64,000 bases of DNA. Origin: Brenneria izadpanahii (GTDB lineage Bacteria; Pseudomonadota; Gammaproteobacteria; Enterobacterales; Enterobacteriaceae). Shown one piece after another: positions 26,936-37,505 of the stretch. The position numbers were made by a program, and so were the translations under genes. The DNA is taken from the NCBI RefSeq assembly GCF_017569925.1, contig NZ_CP050854.1:496001-560000 (forward strand), written 5' to 3'. Position 1 is the stretch's first letter; each line of letters opens with the position of its first letter. Under the pieces are notes generated by a model. It ran no database searches. It was given only the letters and a program-made list of their open reading frames with translations, and was not told the DNA's origin.

Positions 26936-29041
26936 ATGTTCAGAAAAACGCGGCTGGCGGTGTTGGTGGGGTGTATTGCGGGAAGCGTGAGCATATCGGC
27001 GCTAGCCGAGGGCGAAACCGCCTCTTCCTCCACGCAGGAAGACACGCTGGTTATTACCTCGCAAACGCAAAGCGGCGCCACCAAGCTGGAGACGCCGGAT
27101 ATAGAAACGCCGCAGTCCGTTTCCATCGTCACGCGCGATCAGATCCAGCAGCAGGGAGCCGCCAGCGTGCGTCAGGCCGTCAGCTATACGCCCGGCGTAT
27201 TCAGCAACCAGATCGGCGCCTCCAACCGTTTTGACTATATGGTGCTGCGCGGTTTTTCCGACGGCAGCCTGGATAACGTCTATCTGGACGGTTTGAAAAT
27301 GATGGGGGATACCAACTCCCATAGCTCTTTAGTGATCGACCCCTGGTTTCTCGATCGCATTGAAGTGGTGCGAGGCCCGGCATCCGTGCTGTATGGCCGC
27401 GCTTCGCCCGGCGGTATTGTGGCGCTTAGCTCACGTCAGCCCTCGTTCGAACGCAGCGGACAGATCAAATTGTTCGCCGGGAATAATGCGCAGCGCGGCG
27501 CGGCGTTTGACGTGACTGGTCCGCTGGATGACGATGAACGTTTTGCTTTCCGTCTTGGCGGTATCGTGCGTAAAGCGGATACCCAGTTCGGGCCGCTGAA
27601 AGAGGAGCGTTATGCTATAGCGCCCAGCCTGACATGGCGTATTTCCGATCGGACCCGGCTGGAGTTGATGGCCTATCTGCAGCGCGATCCGGAAGGCGGC
27701 AGCCATTCCGGCTTACCCTATGAGGGCACCGTGGTGCCGCACAACGGCCGTAAAATCTCCAATAATTTCTATGAGGGCGAAGAGAATTACGAGAAGTACG
27801 ATCGTAAGCAAAATATGGTCGGGTATAACTTCGAACATGCTTTTGACAATGGCTGGTCGGTACGCCAGAAATTGCGTTATCTGAAGAGTAAAGTCCGGCT
27901 GGATCAGGTCTATGCCTATGGCTGGAGCAGCGGCGACTCGCTTTATCGTTACTATTCCGGCTCGCGGGAAGCGCTTTCGGCGCTGACGTTGGATAACCAG
28001 CTCGACGGCAGCTTTGATACCGGCTCGGTCAACCATCGTCTGCTGGCGGGGATCGATTACCAGCAACGCCATAATGATGTGGACTGGCCGTCGGGCGCAT
28101 TCCCGGATATTGATGCCTTTAACCCGGTTTATGGCGCGTTGCCGACAATCATGTATCCTCCGACGCTTGAGAAGCATAAGCTGCAACAAACCGGCCTCTA
28201 CGTTCAGGATCAGATGAGCTGGGAGCGCTGGCGCTTCACGCTGGGCGGTCGCCACGATCGGGTGAAGGTGACCAATATCGATAAGAACACGGGTAGCCGT
28301 AGCGAGCTGGATAAGGATAATTTTAGCTCCCGCGCGGCCTTGCTCTATCTATTTGACTCCGGCTTTGCGCCTTACGTGAGTTATTCCACCGCATTCACGC
28401 CAACCAGTTTTGTCGGCGAAGACGGCAACGTGCTGGAACCGATGAAGGGCAGGCAGTGGGAGGCCGGGCTGAAATATCAGCCGGAAGATTCGCAAAGCCA
28501 GTACAGCATGTCGGTATTCCGCATTAATCAGAAGAATGTCGCCACGAAAGTGCAGCCGACCGATCCCTACCGTTCCGTGGGGGAAATCGAATCCGAAGGC
28601 GTGGAGCTGGAAGCCGTCACATATCTGACGGAAAACCTGCGCTTGCAGGCGGCCTACACATATACGGATATCCGCTATAAGAAGAGCAGTCCGGAAGAAC
28701 AGGGAAAGCGCGCCGTTTATGCGCCGCGTAATCAGGCCAGCGCCTGGGCCAGCTACGACGTGAGTCGCGGCCCGCTGGATGGTTTGACGCTGGGAGGCGG
28801 CGTGCGTTATGTGAACGGCGTGACCAGCGATCGCGCCAATACGCATACGCTGCCTTCCTATACGCTGGTGGATATGGCGATCGGCTACGATTTGTCGAAG
28901 GTCGGCTTAAAGGGGCTGAGTGCGCAGCTGAACGTGAACAATCTGACCGATAAACGCTATGTCGCCGCCTGTAACTCGCTGGAATTCTGCTATTTCGGCG
29001 CCGAGCGCAGCGTTGTAGGCAGTGTGTCCTACTCTTTCTAA
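26936..29041 (+). CDS. TonB-dependent siderophore receptor, hydroxamate (FoxA/FhuA) type
   Basis: 701-residue outer-membrane receptor. An N-terminal signal peptide ends near ISALAEG (about residue 25); a TonB box EDTLVITSQ follows, then a plug domain (about 55-160, with ETPQSVSIVTRDQIQQQG and VEVVRGPASVLYGRASPGG-like bases) and a 22-strand barrel ending in SYSF, with the terminal aromatic required for outer-membrane insertion. Near the end two cysteines in YVAACNSLEFCYFGAERS match the disulfide of FhuA/FoxA-type ferrichrome and ferrioxamine receptors, so a hydroxamate ligand is inferred. No siderophore biosynthesis genes lie nearby, suggesting use of foreign siderophores. Confidence 0.9.
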   Translation: MFRKTRLAVLVGCIAGSVSISALAEGETASSSTQEDTLVITSQTQSGATKLETPDIETPQSVSIVTRDQIQQQGAASVRQAVSYTPGVFSNQIGASNRFDYMVLRGFSDGSLDNVYLDGLKMMGDTNSHSSLVIDPWFLDRIEVVRGPASVLYGRASPGGIVALSSRQPSFERSGQIKLFAGNNAQRGAAFDVTGPLDDDERFAFRLGGIVRKADTQFGPLKEERYAIAPSLTWRISDRTRLELMAYLQRDPEGGSHSGLPYEGTVVPHNGRKISNNFYEGEENYEKYDRKQNMVGYNFEHAFDNGWSVRQKLRYLKSKVRLDQVYAYGWSSGDSLYRYYSGSREALSALTLDNQLDGSFDTGSVNHRLLAGIDYQQRHNDVDWPSGAFPDIDAFNPVYGALPTIMYPPTLEKHKLQQTGLYVQDQMSWERWRFTLGGRHDRVKVTNIDKNTGSRSELDKDNFSSRAALLYLFDSGFAPYVSYSTAFTPTSFVGEDGNVLEPMKGRQWEAGLKYQPEDSQSQYSMSVFRINQKNVATKVQPTDPYRSVGEIESEGVELEAVTYLTENLRLQAAYTYTDIRYKKSSPEEQGKRAVYAPRNQASAWASYDVSRGPLDGLTLGGGVRYVNGVTSDRANTHTLPSYTLVDMAIGYDLSKVGLKGLSAQLNVNNLTDKRYVAACNSLEFCYFGAERSVVGSVSYSF

Positions 29042-29070
29042 TTCAGGCTTTCGCCGCGCTGAAACAAAAC

Positions 29071-29109
29071 AGGCCGGGATATTCCCCGGCCTGGTCGGAT
29101 TTTTCTTTT
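29071..29109 (+). terminator. Terminator after the siderophore receptor
   Basis: AGGCCGGG / CCCGGCCT 8-bp stem, loop of six, followed by ggtcggatttttctttt. It sits between the convergent receptor and DASS transporter genes and may serve both. Confidence 0.6.
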
Positions 29110-29119
29110 CAGCTAAAAA

Positions 29120-30574
29120 TTAGTACAAGCCAATCACTTTCCACCACATCAAACCCGCCGTCATAAAGATGGCCTGATTCAACAGGCTGACGATAAAGCC
29201 GGTTCGCCACCATACGGCGGTCGGCACATATCCGGCGCCGAACAGAATCGGTCCGCGGGCATGCGTATATTGCGTCAGCGAGCAATACAGACTGCTGGTG
29301 AAGGCCAGCATAAAGGCCATCGGCACGGCCGGGATATTCAGGTTGATCCCTACGCCAAGGAAAACGGCGAACAGGGCCGCGATTTGCGCATTGCCGCTGG
29401 CGAAGAAGTAGTGGGTGTAGAAATAGGCGGCGTTAAGCAACAGCAGCACCAGAACCCAACTGGTGCCCTGCATCATGTGGCCGACGCTGTTGCCGATCAG
29501 ATCGCCGAACCAGGTGGTAAAGCCCAGTTTTTTCAACTGATTCGCCATCATCAACAAGGCGGCGAACCAGATCAGCGTATCCCATGCGCCTTTTTCGCTT
29601 TTGATATCGTCCCAGCGTAATACGCCGCTCAACAGCAGGAATGACAGGCCGACAAAGGATGCGGTAGTGGCGTCGACGCCCAGGCTATCGCCAAAAATCC
29701 ACAGCACCAGCAGCAGTACCACGGTAAAGGCCATCATCCATTCGCCGCGGGCCATCGGTCCCATTTTCTTTAATTCTTCGACGGCCAGTTTAGGCGCGTC
29801 CGGCGTACGGCGGATTTCTGGTTTGGTCAGCCAATAGACAAGTAGCGGAACAAGGATTAAGGAGATGAGGCAAGGAACCACCGCCGCCAGGAACCAGCTT
29901 CCCCAGGTGATGTTGACGCCGGCGTTGGCCGCCAGTTTTATCGCCAGCAGGTTGCCGGTGTAGGCGGTCATAAACATGGACGCGGTGACATCGTTGACGT
30001 TACCGATGCAGGTGATGAGAAACGTACCGATTTTGCTGCGTGACGCGTCATCCGGCTTGGAGTCGAAACTGCGTGAAAGCGAGTCGGCGATCGGGTAGAT
30101 GATACCGCCGCAGCGTGCGGTATTGCTCGGCATGGCGGGGGAAAGCACCAAATCGGCGAATGCCAGGCCGTAAGCCAGCCCAAGCGTGCGTTTCCCCAAC
30201 AGACGGATCATCTGTAATGCAATACGGCGGCCGAGTCCGGTCTTGATAAAACCGCGGGCGATCATAAACGCCACGACGATCAGCCAGATCAGCGAACTGT
30301 TAAGATCGCTGAGCGCGGTTTGTATCGCGCCGCTGGCGGTTTTGTCGCCGGCGGCATAGGTCAGGGCGAAAATGGTGATGCTGATAATACCAATCGCCCC
30401 GATGGGCAGTACGTTGGCCACGATACAGATAATGGTGGCAACGAAAATTACAGCCGAATGCCATGCTGCGAGACTAAGTCCTTCTGGTGGCGTGAGTTGC
30501 CAGAAAATGCTGGCGATAATGAGAATAATTACTAATGGGAGCCAGTTCAGGCCGTATGACGTTTTGGTCTTCAT
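29120..30574 (-). CDS. DASS-family dicarboxylate/tricarboxylate transporter (CitT/TtdT-like)
   Basis: 484-residue inner-membrane carrier of the divalent anion:Na+ symporter family. Members such as E. coli CitT and TtdT exchange citrate or tartrate for succinate. About 12 hydrophobic segments are visible. Family signatures include the two hairpin motifs with SNT/SLT-type residues (SPAMPSNTARCGGIIYP and YCSLTQYTHARGPILFGAGY) and NVNDVTASMF. The frame extends to 30625, but the ATG at 30574 has AAGAGGGGA just upstream and fits the family's length (487). Substrate cannot be told; the nearby rhamnose genes do not require it. Confidence 0.88.
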   Translation of the reverse strand: MKTKTSYGLNWLPLVIILIIASIFWQLTPPEGLSLAAWHSAVIFVATIICIVANVLPIGAIGIISITIFALTYAAGDKTASGAIQTALSDLNSSLIWLIVVAFMIARGFIKTGLGRRIALQMIRLLGKRTLGLAYGLAFADLVLSPAMPSNTARCGGIIYPIADSLSRSFDSKPDDASRSKIGTFLITCIGNVNDVTASMFMTAYTGNLLAIKLAANAGVNITWGSWFLAAVVPCLISLILVPLLVYWLTKPEIRRTPDAPKLAVEELKKMGPMARGEWMMAFTVVLLLVLWIFGDSLGVDATTASFVGLSFLLLSGVLRWDDIKSEKGAWDTLIWFAALLMMANQLKKLGFTTWFGDLIGNSVGHMMQGTSWVLVLLLLNAAYFYTHYFFASGNAQIAALFAVFLGVGINLNIPAVPMAFMLAFTSSLYCSLTQYTHARGPILFGAGYVPTAVWWRTGFIVSLLNQAIFMTAGLMWWKVIGLY

Positions 30575-31016
30575 TCCCCTCTTCCTTACTACATATTTGA
30601 AGAATTTATTTAGCCTATGGTTCACGGCATATATAGGACTTTAAAAAAGGATATTCCTATACCGGATAGGAGTAAGAGAAAACAATGTGATTATTGATTT
30701 AGATGCGTTTTTATAAATATTGTTAGTTTAGTAACTATTCGCACTGAATCATTTCAGCTACTAATTGATATGCATAAATCCGTTAGTGGAGATAAGAAGT
30801 ATAGGGAAGTACGAATGCTTAATTATAATTAACCTTATGTATTTTTAAATATAATTAACTTTATCGCCACATTCCATTTTTGGGATATAAAAATTTTATT
30901 CTGCGGATTTTAACCGGCGCAGATTTCCACGCGGTGATGTTTGCGCCATGCGGCGCAGGAGATTAGGGCGGCAAATAGTTGCCGCCCTGGCGAGGCGGAA
31001 CGACGGAAAGACGCCG
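30575..31016. other. AT-rich intergenic region with a perfect hairpin
   Basis: About 440 bp between the transporter start and the rhaM end. Bases 30640-30910 are very AT-rich, likely a promoter and H-NS-type region for the transporter. At 30965-30988 a perfect 10-bp stem (AGGGCGGCAA / TTGCCGCCCT, loop ATAG) lies downstream of rhaM and probably marks the end of the rha transcript, though without a good T tract on the minus strand. Confidence 0.55.
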
Positions 31017-31331
31017 TTACTCCAGATAAAAGACCTCTTTCAGCGTCTGGCTTATCGGGCTGTTATCCGGGTTGCTTGGCATAAGGTCGCGCATCGATTG
31101 CCACCAGCGCTGGCAGATCTCGGTTTGGGCGACGACTTCCCAACGCGCTTCCGACTCGATATCGACGGTGGCAAAAAGCAGATGGCGTTCAGCGTCGAGA
31201 TAAATGGCATAGCGATGAGCGCCGTGCTGTTTAAGAACGGCTTCCAGCTCCGGCCAAATCGGCGCATGACGACGTTGATATTCCTCATGAGCATCGGGAT
31301 TCACCTGCATGACAAAAGCCTTACGGATCAT
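31017..31331 (-). CDS. rhaM: L-rhamnose mutarotase
   Basis: 104-residue dimeric enzyme interconverting alpha and beta L-rhamnopyranose. It starts [20 protein letters not shown] and ends [11 protein letters not shown], closely following E. coli RhaM, with the His and Trp of [13 protein letters not shown] and CQRWW around the sugar site. Its start overlaps the stop of the upstream dehydrogenase by 4 nt, showing it belongs to the rhaBAD transcript. Confidence 0.95.
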   Translation of the reverse strand: MIRKAFVMQVNPDAHEEYQRRHAPIWPELEAVLKQHGAHRYAIYLDAERHLLFATVDIESEARWEVVAQTEICQRWWQSMRDLMPSNPDNSPISQTLKEVFYLE

Positions 31332-32476
31332 AATGCCTCCAGGTACAGCGCACGAACCTCTTCACGAGAGGCGACGCGCGGGTTACATGGCGCGCACGGA
31401 TCGGCCAGCGCTTTGTCCAGCCAGCCTTCAATATCGCTGGTTTTGATGCCCAATTGGCTGAAGCCGGAGGGGATCCCCACGCGGGCCGAGAGCGCGCGAA
31501 TCGCCTTAATGGCCTGCAAGCTGGCCTGCTCTTCGCTCATTCCCTGCGTATTCGCCCCCATCGCCTCCGCGATGCGGGCAAAACGGGCGACCGCCTGCGG
31601 GCGGTTAAATGCTTCAACGATCGGCAACAGGATCGCGTTGCAAACGCCATGCGGAAGGTCGTGGGTGGCGCCCGGCTGGTGCGCCAACGCATGAACCAGG
31701 CCAAGACCGGCGCTGTTAAACGCCATGCCCGCCAGGTACTGGCCGTATGCCATCATTTCACGCGCTTCGAGATTATGGCCGTTATCGACGGCTTCCGGCA
31801 GCCAGCGGGCGATCAGGCGAATGGATTCCAGCGCGTTGGCGTCCGTCAGCGGATGGGCGCCAACGGAAACATAGGCTTCAACCGCGTGCGTTAGCGCGTC
31901 CATCCCGGTAGCCGCAGTAACGCTCGCGGGAATATTCAACATTACGCTGGCGTCGTCGACGGCGATATCCGGGATGATGTTCGGATCGATAATCACCTCT
32001 TTTACCTGGCGCTTTGCATCAATGATGACCGCATTACTGGTCATTTCCGCTGCGGTTCCCGCCGTGGTGTTAATCGCCACCAACGGCACGCCGGGATTAA
32101 GCACTTTGCCTACTCCGGAATAGGCCGTCGACGGGCCGGGATTCGCCGTAAGAATTTTGATCGCTTTGGCGGTATCTATCGGGCTGCCGCCGCCAAAGGC
32201 GATAAGGTAGTGACATCCCGAATGTTGGTAAGCGGCAAAACCTTTCTGAACCAGTTCTTCGGTCGGGTTGGGGAACACCTCGTCAAACAGGGCATAAGGT
32301 AGTTGCGCCCCTTCCAGCGCGCTGAACAGACTATCCAGCAGGCCCATTTTCACCAGTTGACCGTCGGTGACCACCAGCGCCTTGCCCCATTTCTTCCCTG
32401 TAATCAGTTTCACCATATCGCCAATGGCGCCTGCGCCGTGAAAACTTATTTTGGGTAGTGCCAACATAAAGCTCAT
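31328..32476 (-). CDS. Iron-containing alcohol dehydrogenase, probable lactaldehyde reductase
   Basis: 382-residue group III Fe-dependent alcohol dehydrogenase. Nucleotide-binding [10 protein letters not shown] and the [10 protein letters not shown] segment are present; metal ligands fit the pattern D...H in [15 protein letters not shown]. It resembles YiaY/EutG-type enzymes somewhat more than E. coli FucO. Position between rhaD and rhaM implies reduction of L-lactaldehyde, released by RhaD, to 1,2-propanediol; that is inference from context. The ATG at 32476 with AAGGAG is the start; a TTG one codon earlier is dismissed. A 225-bp gap separates it from rhaD. Confidence 0.85.
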   Translation of the reverse strand: MSFMLALPKISFHGAGAIGDMVKLITGKKWGKALVVTDGQLVKMGLLDSLFSALEGAQLPYALFDEVFPNPTEELVQKGFAAYQHSGCHYLIAFGGGSPIDTAKAIKILTANPGPSTAYSGVGKVLNPGVPLVAINTTAGTAAEMTSNAVIIDAKRQVKEVIIDPNIIPDIAVDDASVMLNIPASVTAATGMDALTHAVEAYVSVGAHPLTDANALESIRLIARWLPEAVDNGHNLEAREMMAYGQYLAGMAFNSAGLGLVHALAHQPGATHDLPHGVCNAILLPIVEAFNRPQAVARFARIAEAMGANTQGMSEEQASLQAIKAIRALSARVGIPSGFSQLGIKTSDIEGWLDKALADPCAPCNPRVASREEVRALYLEAL

Positions 32477-32479
32477 CAA

Positions 32480-32701
32480 TATCTCCTTAAACGTATTAAT
32501 TCAGGACCGGCGATGCGCATCACCGCCGGCGTATTCAGCGTTTTCGCCGCATCAGCCGGTACGTGAAGATAGGCGGAGGAATTACCTCGATCGGCATCAG
32601 GCCTTCGTTCCCCAGGGGCGATCTTAATCCGCCGCCTGGGGGACATTCGGTTACCGCCTGGTGAACGGCGAATGATTTGGGAGAGTCAACGGCGCGGCTG
32701 A
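32480..32701 (-). other. Gap within the rha operon
   Basis: About 220 bp between rhaD and the dehydrogenase. It holds a GC-rich hairpin (CCGGCG at 32507-32512 with CGCCGG at 32524-32529 region) and no gene. It may moderate readthrough or hold an internal promoter; nothing decisive is visible. Confidence 0.4.
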
Positions 32702-33526
32702 TTAAAGCTCCAAGGCGCTGGCGAGCGGGGTAACGCCAAAACGCTTACCGAGGGCAATCAGTTCATCCCGGCTGATAGTTTGTTTCATGCCGCCCATGGA
32801 AATCACTTTCACCAGCACTTCGGCGGATTTCTCCGCGGTATCGATCAGGCCGAATGTCTCATCAAGCGTCGGTCCGCTGCCGAATACGCCATGGAACGGC
32901 CACAGCACCAGAGAATGCTTTGACATCGCGCCGGCGGTCGCCGTGCCGATTTCATCGGTGCCCGGCACCATCCACGGCAGAATGCCTACGCCGTCCGGGA
33001 ACACCACCAGACACTCGGTGCTGCCTTCCCATAGCTTGCGGGTGATGATGTCGGAGTCGTTCTCCAGCACGTAGGTCAGGGCGATCAGGTTGGTCGCGTG
33101 GCAATGCATGATCACGTGATCTTTGCCGCCGGTGGCTTTAATGCGAACGCTGTGCGACTGGAAGTGTGACGCCAGCTCAGACGTCGGCACGGCGTCGTTC
33201 TCCAGCCCCCATAAAATGTGGTAGCCGGTTCCGTTGCCGTCTACCCGCACTACGCCAAGATTAGCGGCGGGATCAAGCTGTACGTTGCGGAAGAACTTGC
33301 CGGAGCCGGTGACGATAAACGGCGTATTGGCCAAATCCGGCATCGGCTGGCTTAGCGCGATGTAACGCGGTTGTGGATGAAAATCCGCCTGATAGGGGGC
33401 GATATCGTCCGCGCTCAGACGCAGGGTGATGTTGCCGCCGTTGCGCTCATCCCAGCCTTTCAGCCAGGCGTCCGATGTTGCTTTAATCATGCCTTGTACA
33501 AACCAGGCGTTGAGGATGTTCTGCAT
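32702..33526 (-). CDS. rhaD: Rhamnulose-1-phosphate aldolase
   Basis: 274-residue class II aldolase, the same length as in E. coli, splitting L-rhamnulose 1-phosphate into dihydroxyacetone phosphate and L-lactaldehyde. Zinc ligands are the two His of [11 protein letters not shown] and the His of [11 protein letters not shown]; the phosphate-binding GNGGNIT-like segment is seen as [10 protein letters not shown] near residue 27. It lies 22 bp after rhaA in the rhaBAD order. Confidence 0.96.
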   Translation of the reverse strand: MQNILNAWFVQGMIKATSDAWLKGWDERNGGNITLRLSADDIAPYQADFHPQPRYIALSQPMPDLANTPFIVTGSGKFFRNVQLDPAANLGVVRVDGNGTGYHILWGLENDAVPTSELASHFQSHSVRIKATGGKDHVIMHCHATNLIALTYVLENDSDIITRKLWEGSTECLVVFPDGVGILPWMVPGTDEIGTATAGAMSKHSLVLWPFHGVFGSGPTLDETFGLIDTAEKSAEVLVKVISMGGMKQTISRDELIALGKRFGVTPLASALEL

Positions 33527-33548
33527 AGTCTTTAGTTTCCTTGTTGCA

Positions 33549-34808
33549 TTAACCGCGTTGACTCAGGATGTCTTTTTCATAGCGACGTACGTCGTTCAGC
33601 CATTGGGCGTCGGCCGGCGTATCATGTTGCTGGCAATACATTTCCCACACCGCCTGCCACGGCAGCGATTTTTGTTCTTCGAGCAGCGCCAAACGGGCGG
33701 TGTAATCGCCTTCCAACTCCAGTTGACGCAGTTTCGCCGTCGGCTCCAACAGCGCGCGCAGCAGGGCTTTCTTCATATTCCGGGTGCCGATGACCCAGGC
33801 GGCGATACGGTTGATGGAGGCATCAAAAAAGTCGAGGCCGATGTGTACGCGGTCGAAGAGGTCGTGACGAATGATCTCGCTGGCGATGGCTTGGGTTTCA
33901 TCATCCAGCAGTACCACGTGGTCGCTATCCCAGCGAACGGGGCGGCTGACGTGCAGCAGCAGACGCGGTACATACAGGATGGCGCTGGAAATTTTGTCGG
34001 AGATCACTTCCGTCGGATGAAAATGGCCGGCATCCAGGCATAGCGCGGTCTGACGGCTGGCGGCGTAACCGAAGTAAAATTCGTTGGAGCCGACGGTATA
34101 GCTTTCGGCGCCGATGCCGAACAGTTTGCTCTCGACCGCATCGATGTGATGCGCCGGATCAAACTTCTGCGCGATAATTTCATCCAGTGCGGCAAGCAGG
34201 CGCTGGCGCGGGGCAAGACGATCTATGGCGAGATCTTTCATGCCGTCCGGGATCCAGATGTTCATCACCGACGGCGTGCCGAGCTGCTCGCCAAAATAGG
34301 CGGATACCCTGCGGCTGGCCTGGCAATGCTCAATCCAGAACCGGCGGATTTCATCGTTGGCGTGCGAGAGCGTAAAGCCGTCGGCGCTTAGCGGGTGGGA
34401 GAAGCATGTCGGATTAAAATCCAGCCCCATTTTATTGCCCTTGGCCCATTCCACCCAATTTTGAAAATGTTCGGGCTTGATTTCGTTGCGCGCGACCGGC
34501 CTATCGGACTCCAGATAGATCGCATGCAGGTTCAACCGTTTGGGGCCGGGGATCAGGCTTAGCGCCCGGTCGAGGTCGGCCCGGAGCTCGGTGGCGTTGC
34601 GTGCTTTGCCGGGGTAATTGCCGGTGGCCTGGATGCCGCCGCTCAGATCGCCCTCCGGGTTCTCGAATCCGGCGACGTCATCGCCCTGCCAGCAGTGCAT
34701 CGACACCGGCAGACGATCGAGCTGGCGTATGGCCTTCTCGGCGTCGACGCCGACGGCGGCAAAACGTATTTTCGCCAGTTCCCAGGCTTGATTGATATGA
34801 GAGATCAT
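33549..34808 (-). CDS. rhaA: L-rhamnose isomerase
   Basis: 419-residue TIM-barrel enzyme converting L-rhamnose to L-rhamnulose with Mn2+. Same length as E. coli RhaA; landmarks include [16 protein letters not shown] near residue 40, [12 protein letters not shown], and [15 protein letters not shown] and [15 protein letters not shown] with metal-binding Asp and His residues. The chosen ATG at 34808 overlaps the rhaB stop by 4 nt, and a TTG two codons upstream is rejected. Confidence 0.97.
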   Translation of the reverse strand: MISHINQAWELAKIRFAAVGVDAEKAIRQLDRLPVSMHCWQGDDVAGFENPEGDLSGGIQATGNYPGKARNATELRADLDRALSLIPGPKRLNLHAIYLESDRPVARNEIKPEHFQNWVEWAKGNKMGLDFNPTCFSHPLSADGFTLSHANDEIRRFWIEHCQASRRVSAYFGEQLGTPSVMNIWIPDGMKDLAIDRLAPRQRLLAALDEIIAQKFDPAHHIDAVESKLFGIGAESYTVGSNEFYFGYAASRQTALCLDAGHFHPTEVISDKISSAILYVPRLLLHVSRPVRWDSDHVVLLDDETQAIASEIIRHDLFDRVHIGLDFFDASINRIAAWVIGTRNMKKALLRALLEPTAKLRQLELEGDYTARLALLEEQKSLPWQAVWEMYCQQHDTPADAQWLNDVRRYEKDILSQRG

Positions 34809-36313
34809 GCACAACGCTCCTTACTTGTTTGACGGTTTTGCTGAAATTGCGCGACAACGCGGGCAATCTCGCTATCTGGATCGGGGTAAAAGTGGCGGAG
34901 TTCGCTATTTCTCGTTATCAGCGTGCGGAATGCGTCGACATTGGCGACTTCACCCAGCGCCATCAGCTGACAGCCGACGTTGCCCAGCGTGGAAGCCTCA
35001 ATCGGCCCGCAAATAACCGGAATGCCGCAGGCATCGGCGCACAGCTGGTTGAGAAAATGGTTTTGGCTGCCGCCGCCGACAATGTGCAGCGCGCTAAACG
35101 GTTTATTGCGTAGTTCAGTCAGTTCGTTCAGCGCATTGGCGTACGACAATGCCAGGCTGTCAAAAATGCAGCGGGCCAGTTCGCCGTCGCTTACGGGGAT
35201 CGGCTGACGGCTTTCGCGGCATGCGGCCTGGATCTCCCGGCTCATGCTTTCCGGGTTGATAAAGCGATCGTCGTTGGGGTCGATCACCGAGCGGCAAACG
35301 GGGATCCGCCGGGCGCGCTGGATAAGATCCGCAAGATCGGATACCGCCATCTCTTTGATGATCCGCTGCAGCAGCCACATCCCCATGATGTTTTTCAGCA
35401 CCCGATAGCGGCCTTCGGCGCCGCCTTCGTTGGTTATGTTGGCGGCCAGCGCCGCGGCGTTGGTATAAGGCGTTCGGCTTTCAAAGCCGATCAGCGACCA
35501 GGTGCCGGATGAGAGGTAGGCCGCATCGCCGCCCGACAGCGGGGCGGCGATAACCGCGCTGGCGGTATCGTGCGAGGCGACGGAAATCACCGGGATCTTA
35601 TCGCCGGCGCGATTTACCCAATGGCCGATAATGTTGCCCGGCGGCGTGGGGACGCCAAACCACTTTGGCGGAACCCCCGCCCAGCCGAGCAGGCGATCAT
35701 CCCAACTGTCGGTATTGATATTCACCATCTGGGTGGTGGTGGCGTTGGTGTATTCCCAGTTCAGCGCGCCGGTGAGGCGGAACGCGAAATAATCCGGGAT
35801 AAGCAGCGCATGGGCCGCTTTTTCCAACAATTCCGGCTGTTGTTCTACCAGGGCGCGGAATTGATAAAGCGTATTGAACGGCAGAAACTGAATGCCGCTG
35901 CGCTGGTAAATCTCATTGCGGCCAATCTCCCGCTGCGCGCGATCCATCACGCCGTCGGTACGGCCGTCGCGGTAGGATACCGGCAGACCGACCCGGTTGC
36001 CGTCGCGATCGATCAGCACGTAGTCAACGCCCCAGGTATCGATGCCGATGCTGTCGACGGCGGGATGGTCGTCGCAGGCTTTCTGCAAGCCGAGGCGAAT
36101 TTCATTCTCCAGCGCATCCACCTGCCATGCGGCATGGCCGTCTACCGATTCCAGGCCGTTAGCGAAGCGATGGATTTCCCGCAATACCAGATTTTTATCT
36201 TTGCTGTCGTAACTGGCGAGCATGACGCGTCCGCTGGACGCGCCCAGATCAACGGCAATACAATGCCGTAAGGACATCTTGGGTCGTTGGGCCACATTGG
36301 GGCGCTGGGTCAT
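34805..36313 (-). CDS. rhaB: Rhamnulokinase
   Basis: 502-residue FGGY-family sugar kinase phosphorylating L-rhamnulose at O1. The N-terminal phosphate-binding motif is [12 protein letters not shown], with [15 protein letters not shown] (catalytic Asp later in the sugar site) and [15 protein letters not shown] in the second lobe. E. coli RhaB has 489 residues; the extra N-terminal residues come from the start at ATG 36313, chosen because AGGA lies 8 bases before it, whereas the ATG at 36277 that would match E. coli lacks an SD. First gene of the minus-strand rha operon. Confidence 0.95.
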   Translation of the reverse strand: MTQRPNVAQRPKMSLRHCIAVDLGASSGRVMLASYDSKDKNLVLREIHRFANGLESVDGHAAWQVDALENEIRLGLQKACDDHPAVDSIGIDTWGVDYVLIDRDGNRVGLPVSYRDGRTDGVMDRAQREIGRNEIYQRSGIQFLPFNTLYQFRALVEQQPELLEKAAHALLIPDYFAFRLTGALNWEYTNATTTQMVNINTDSWDDRLLGWAGVPPKWFGVPTPPGNIIGHWVNRAGDKIPVISVASHDTASAVIAAPLSGGDAAYLSSGTWSLIGFESRTPYTNAAALAANITNEGGAEGRYRVLKNIMGMWLLQRIIKEMAVSDLADLIQRARRIPVCRSVIDPNDDRFINPESMSREIQAACRESRQPIPVSDGELARCIFDSLALSYANALNELTELRNKPFSALHIVGGGSQNHFLNQLCADACGIPVICGPIEASTLGNVGCQLMALGEVANVDAFRTLITRNSELRHFYPDPDSEIARVVAQFQQNRQTSKERCA

Positions 36314-36424
36314 AATGGGTATCCTGATATGAATCACTACCCATCAGTCTAAAAATATCCTTCCGCGCCTGCCTTCATGCTACTGACACTTACCGCATGC
36401 GATTGGCAAAAGGACAAAGGTAAG

Positions 36425-36440
36425 CGTGAGTAACCTCACA
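36425..36440 (+). promoter_or_regulatory. Candidate CRP-cAMP site in the rhaB-rhaS intergenic region
   Basis: CGTGA-GTAACC-TCACA fits TGTGA-N6-TCACA with one mismatch. It lies in the divergent control region, as expected for catabolite control of both rha promoters. Confidence 0.7.
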
Positions 36441-36509
36441 AAAAGTGCTTCACCACGGCCTCTCTTCACCTGTGACGTCCACCGCATTTCCGAGTAATTC
36501 TTGACCATT

Positions 36510-36556
36510 CTTGAAAATCGAACCGAGTTTGCGTGTTTTGGCGTCGGAAATTCAAG
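36510..36556. promoter_or_regulatory. Inverted repeat, candidate RhaR/RhaS operator
   Basis: CTTGAAAATCG (36510-36520) and CGGAAATTCAAG (36545-36556) are imperfect inverted copies with centres about 36 bp apart. In E. coli RhaR binds two inverted 17-bp half-sites upstream of rhaSR. Here the repeat lies 60-110 bp before rhaS. Assignment is by position and geometry. Confidence 0.45.
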
Positions 36557-36617
36557 GTACGGATGAGAATCATTATCTACCATCTCATCATACGTTATGG
36601 TGGTTTTGGAGGTGATG

Positions 36618-37448
36618 ATGACCGTTTTACGCAGCGTTGACTTTTTCCCTTCCGGCAACGCATCGGTGGCGATTGAGCCGCGGCTGCCGCAGCCGGAATT
36701 TCCTGAACACCATCATGATTTTTACGAAATCGTGATTGTCGAACACGGTACGGGCACTCATGTCTTTAACGGCCAGCCTTATACCTTGAGCGGCGGTTCA
36801 ATTTGCTTCGTGCGCGATTATGATCGGCATCTGTTTGAACATACCGAAAACCTTTGTTTGACCAATGTGTTGTATCGCGCGCCGGACGCGTTCTGTTTCC
36901 TGTCCGGTCTGGATAAACTGCTGCCGCAGGAGCGGGATGGAAATTATCCGTCTCACTGGCGGGTTAACCAAAACGTATTGCAGCAGATAAAACGCTTTAT
37001 CGATCGGCTGGAGGAACTGGGGGATGACGCCGGCACCCATGCCATCGCCGAGCGCGAAATTCTGTTTATGCAGTTACTGGTTCTGTTGAGTAAAAGCAGC
37101 TTTGGCGATGTCGCCCATGACGATAATGGACGGCTGAATCATCTTATCGCCTGGCTGGACGATCACTTTGCCGAGACGGTCTGTTGGGAGCAGCTTGCCG
37201 GCCAGTTCAATCTGTCATTGCGTACGTTGCACCGCCAGCTCAAACAGCAGACCGGGCTCACGCCACAGCGCTACCTCAATCGGCTGAGGCTGATGAAAGC
37301 GCGCCATTTGCTGCGGCATAGCGATGATAATGTTACTGATATCGCGTTCCAGTGCGGTTTCGGCGACAGTAATCATTTTTCCACCTTGTTCAAACGAGAG
37401 TTTTCCTACTCGCCGCAGGCGATGCGTTTGGGCATGACGGCTCATTGA
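36618..37448 (+). CDS. rhaS: RhaS, AraC-type activator of rhaBAD
   Basis: 276-residue rhamnose-responsive activator. It starts [20 protein letters not shown], nearly identical to E. coli RhaS. N-terminal cupin domain with [19 protein letters not shown] binds L-rhamnose; C-terminal AraC domain has two helix-turn-helix motifs ([19 protein letters not shown] and [20 protein letters not shown]). ATG 36618 was chosen by homology and by GGAGG 5 bp upstream; the frame opens earlier at 36597. Divergent from rhaB, followed by rhaR after 57 bp. Confidence 0.95.
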   Translation: MTVLRSVDFFPSGNASVAIEPRLPQPEFPEHHHDFYEIVIVEHGTGTHVFNGQPYTLSGGSICFVRDYDRHLFEHTENLCLTNVLYRAPDAFCFLSGLDKLLPQERDGNYPSHWRVNQNVLQQIKRFIDRLEELGDDAGTHAIAEREILFMQLLVLLSKSSFGDVAHDDNGRLNHLIAWLDDHFAETVCWEQLAGQFNLSLRTLHRQLKQQTGLTPQRYLNRLRLMKARHLLRHSDDNVTDIAFQCGFGDSNHFSTLFKREFSYSPQAMRLGMTAH

Positions 37449-37505
37449 CGGTAAGAATGCGAAAGGGGTCACCGTTTTCTACGGCAAAAGAGCGGATAAT
37501 TACTA

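Noticed and set aside
30948..31694. 248-codon plus-strand frame across rhaM and the dehydrogenase
   Set aside because: Antisense shadow of two recognised minus-strand genes; low-complexity, arginine-rich protein.
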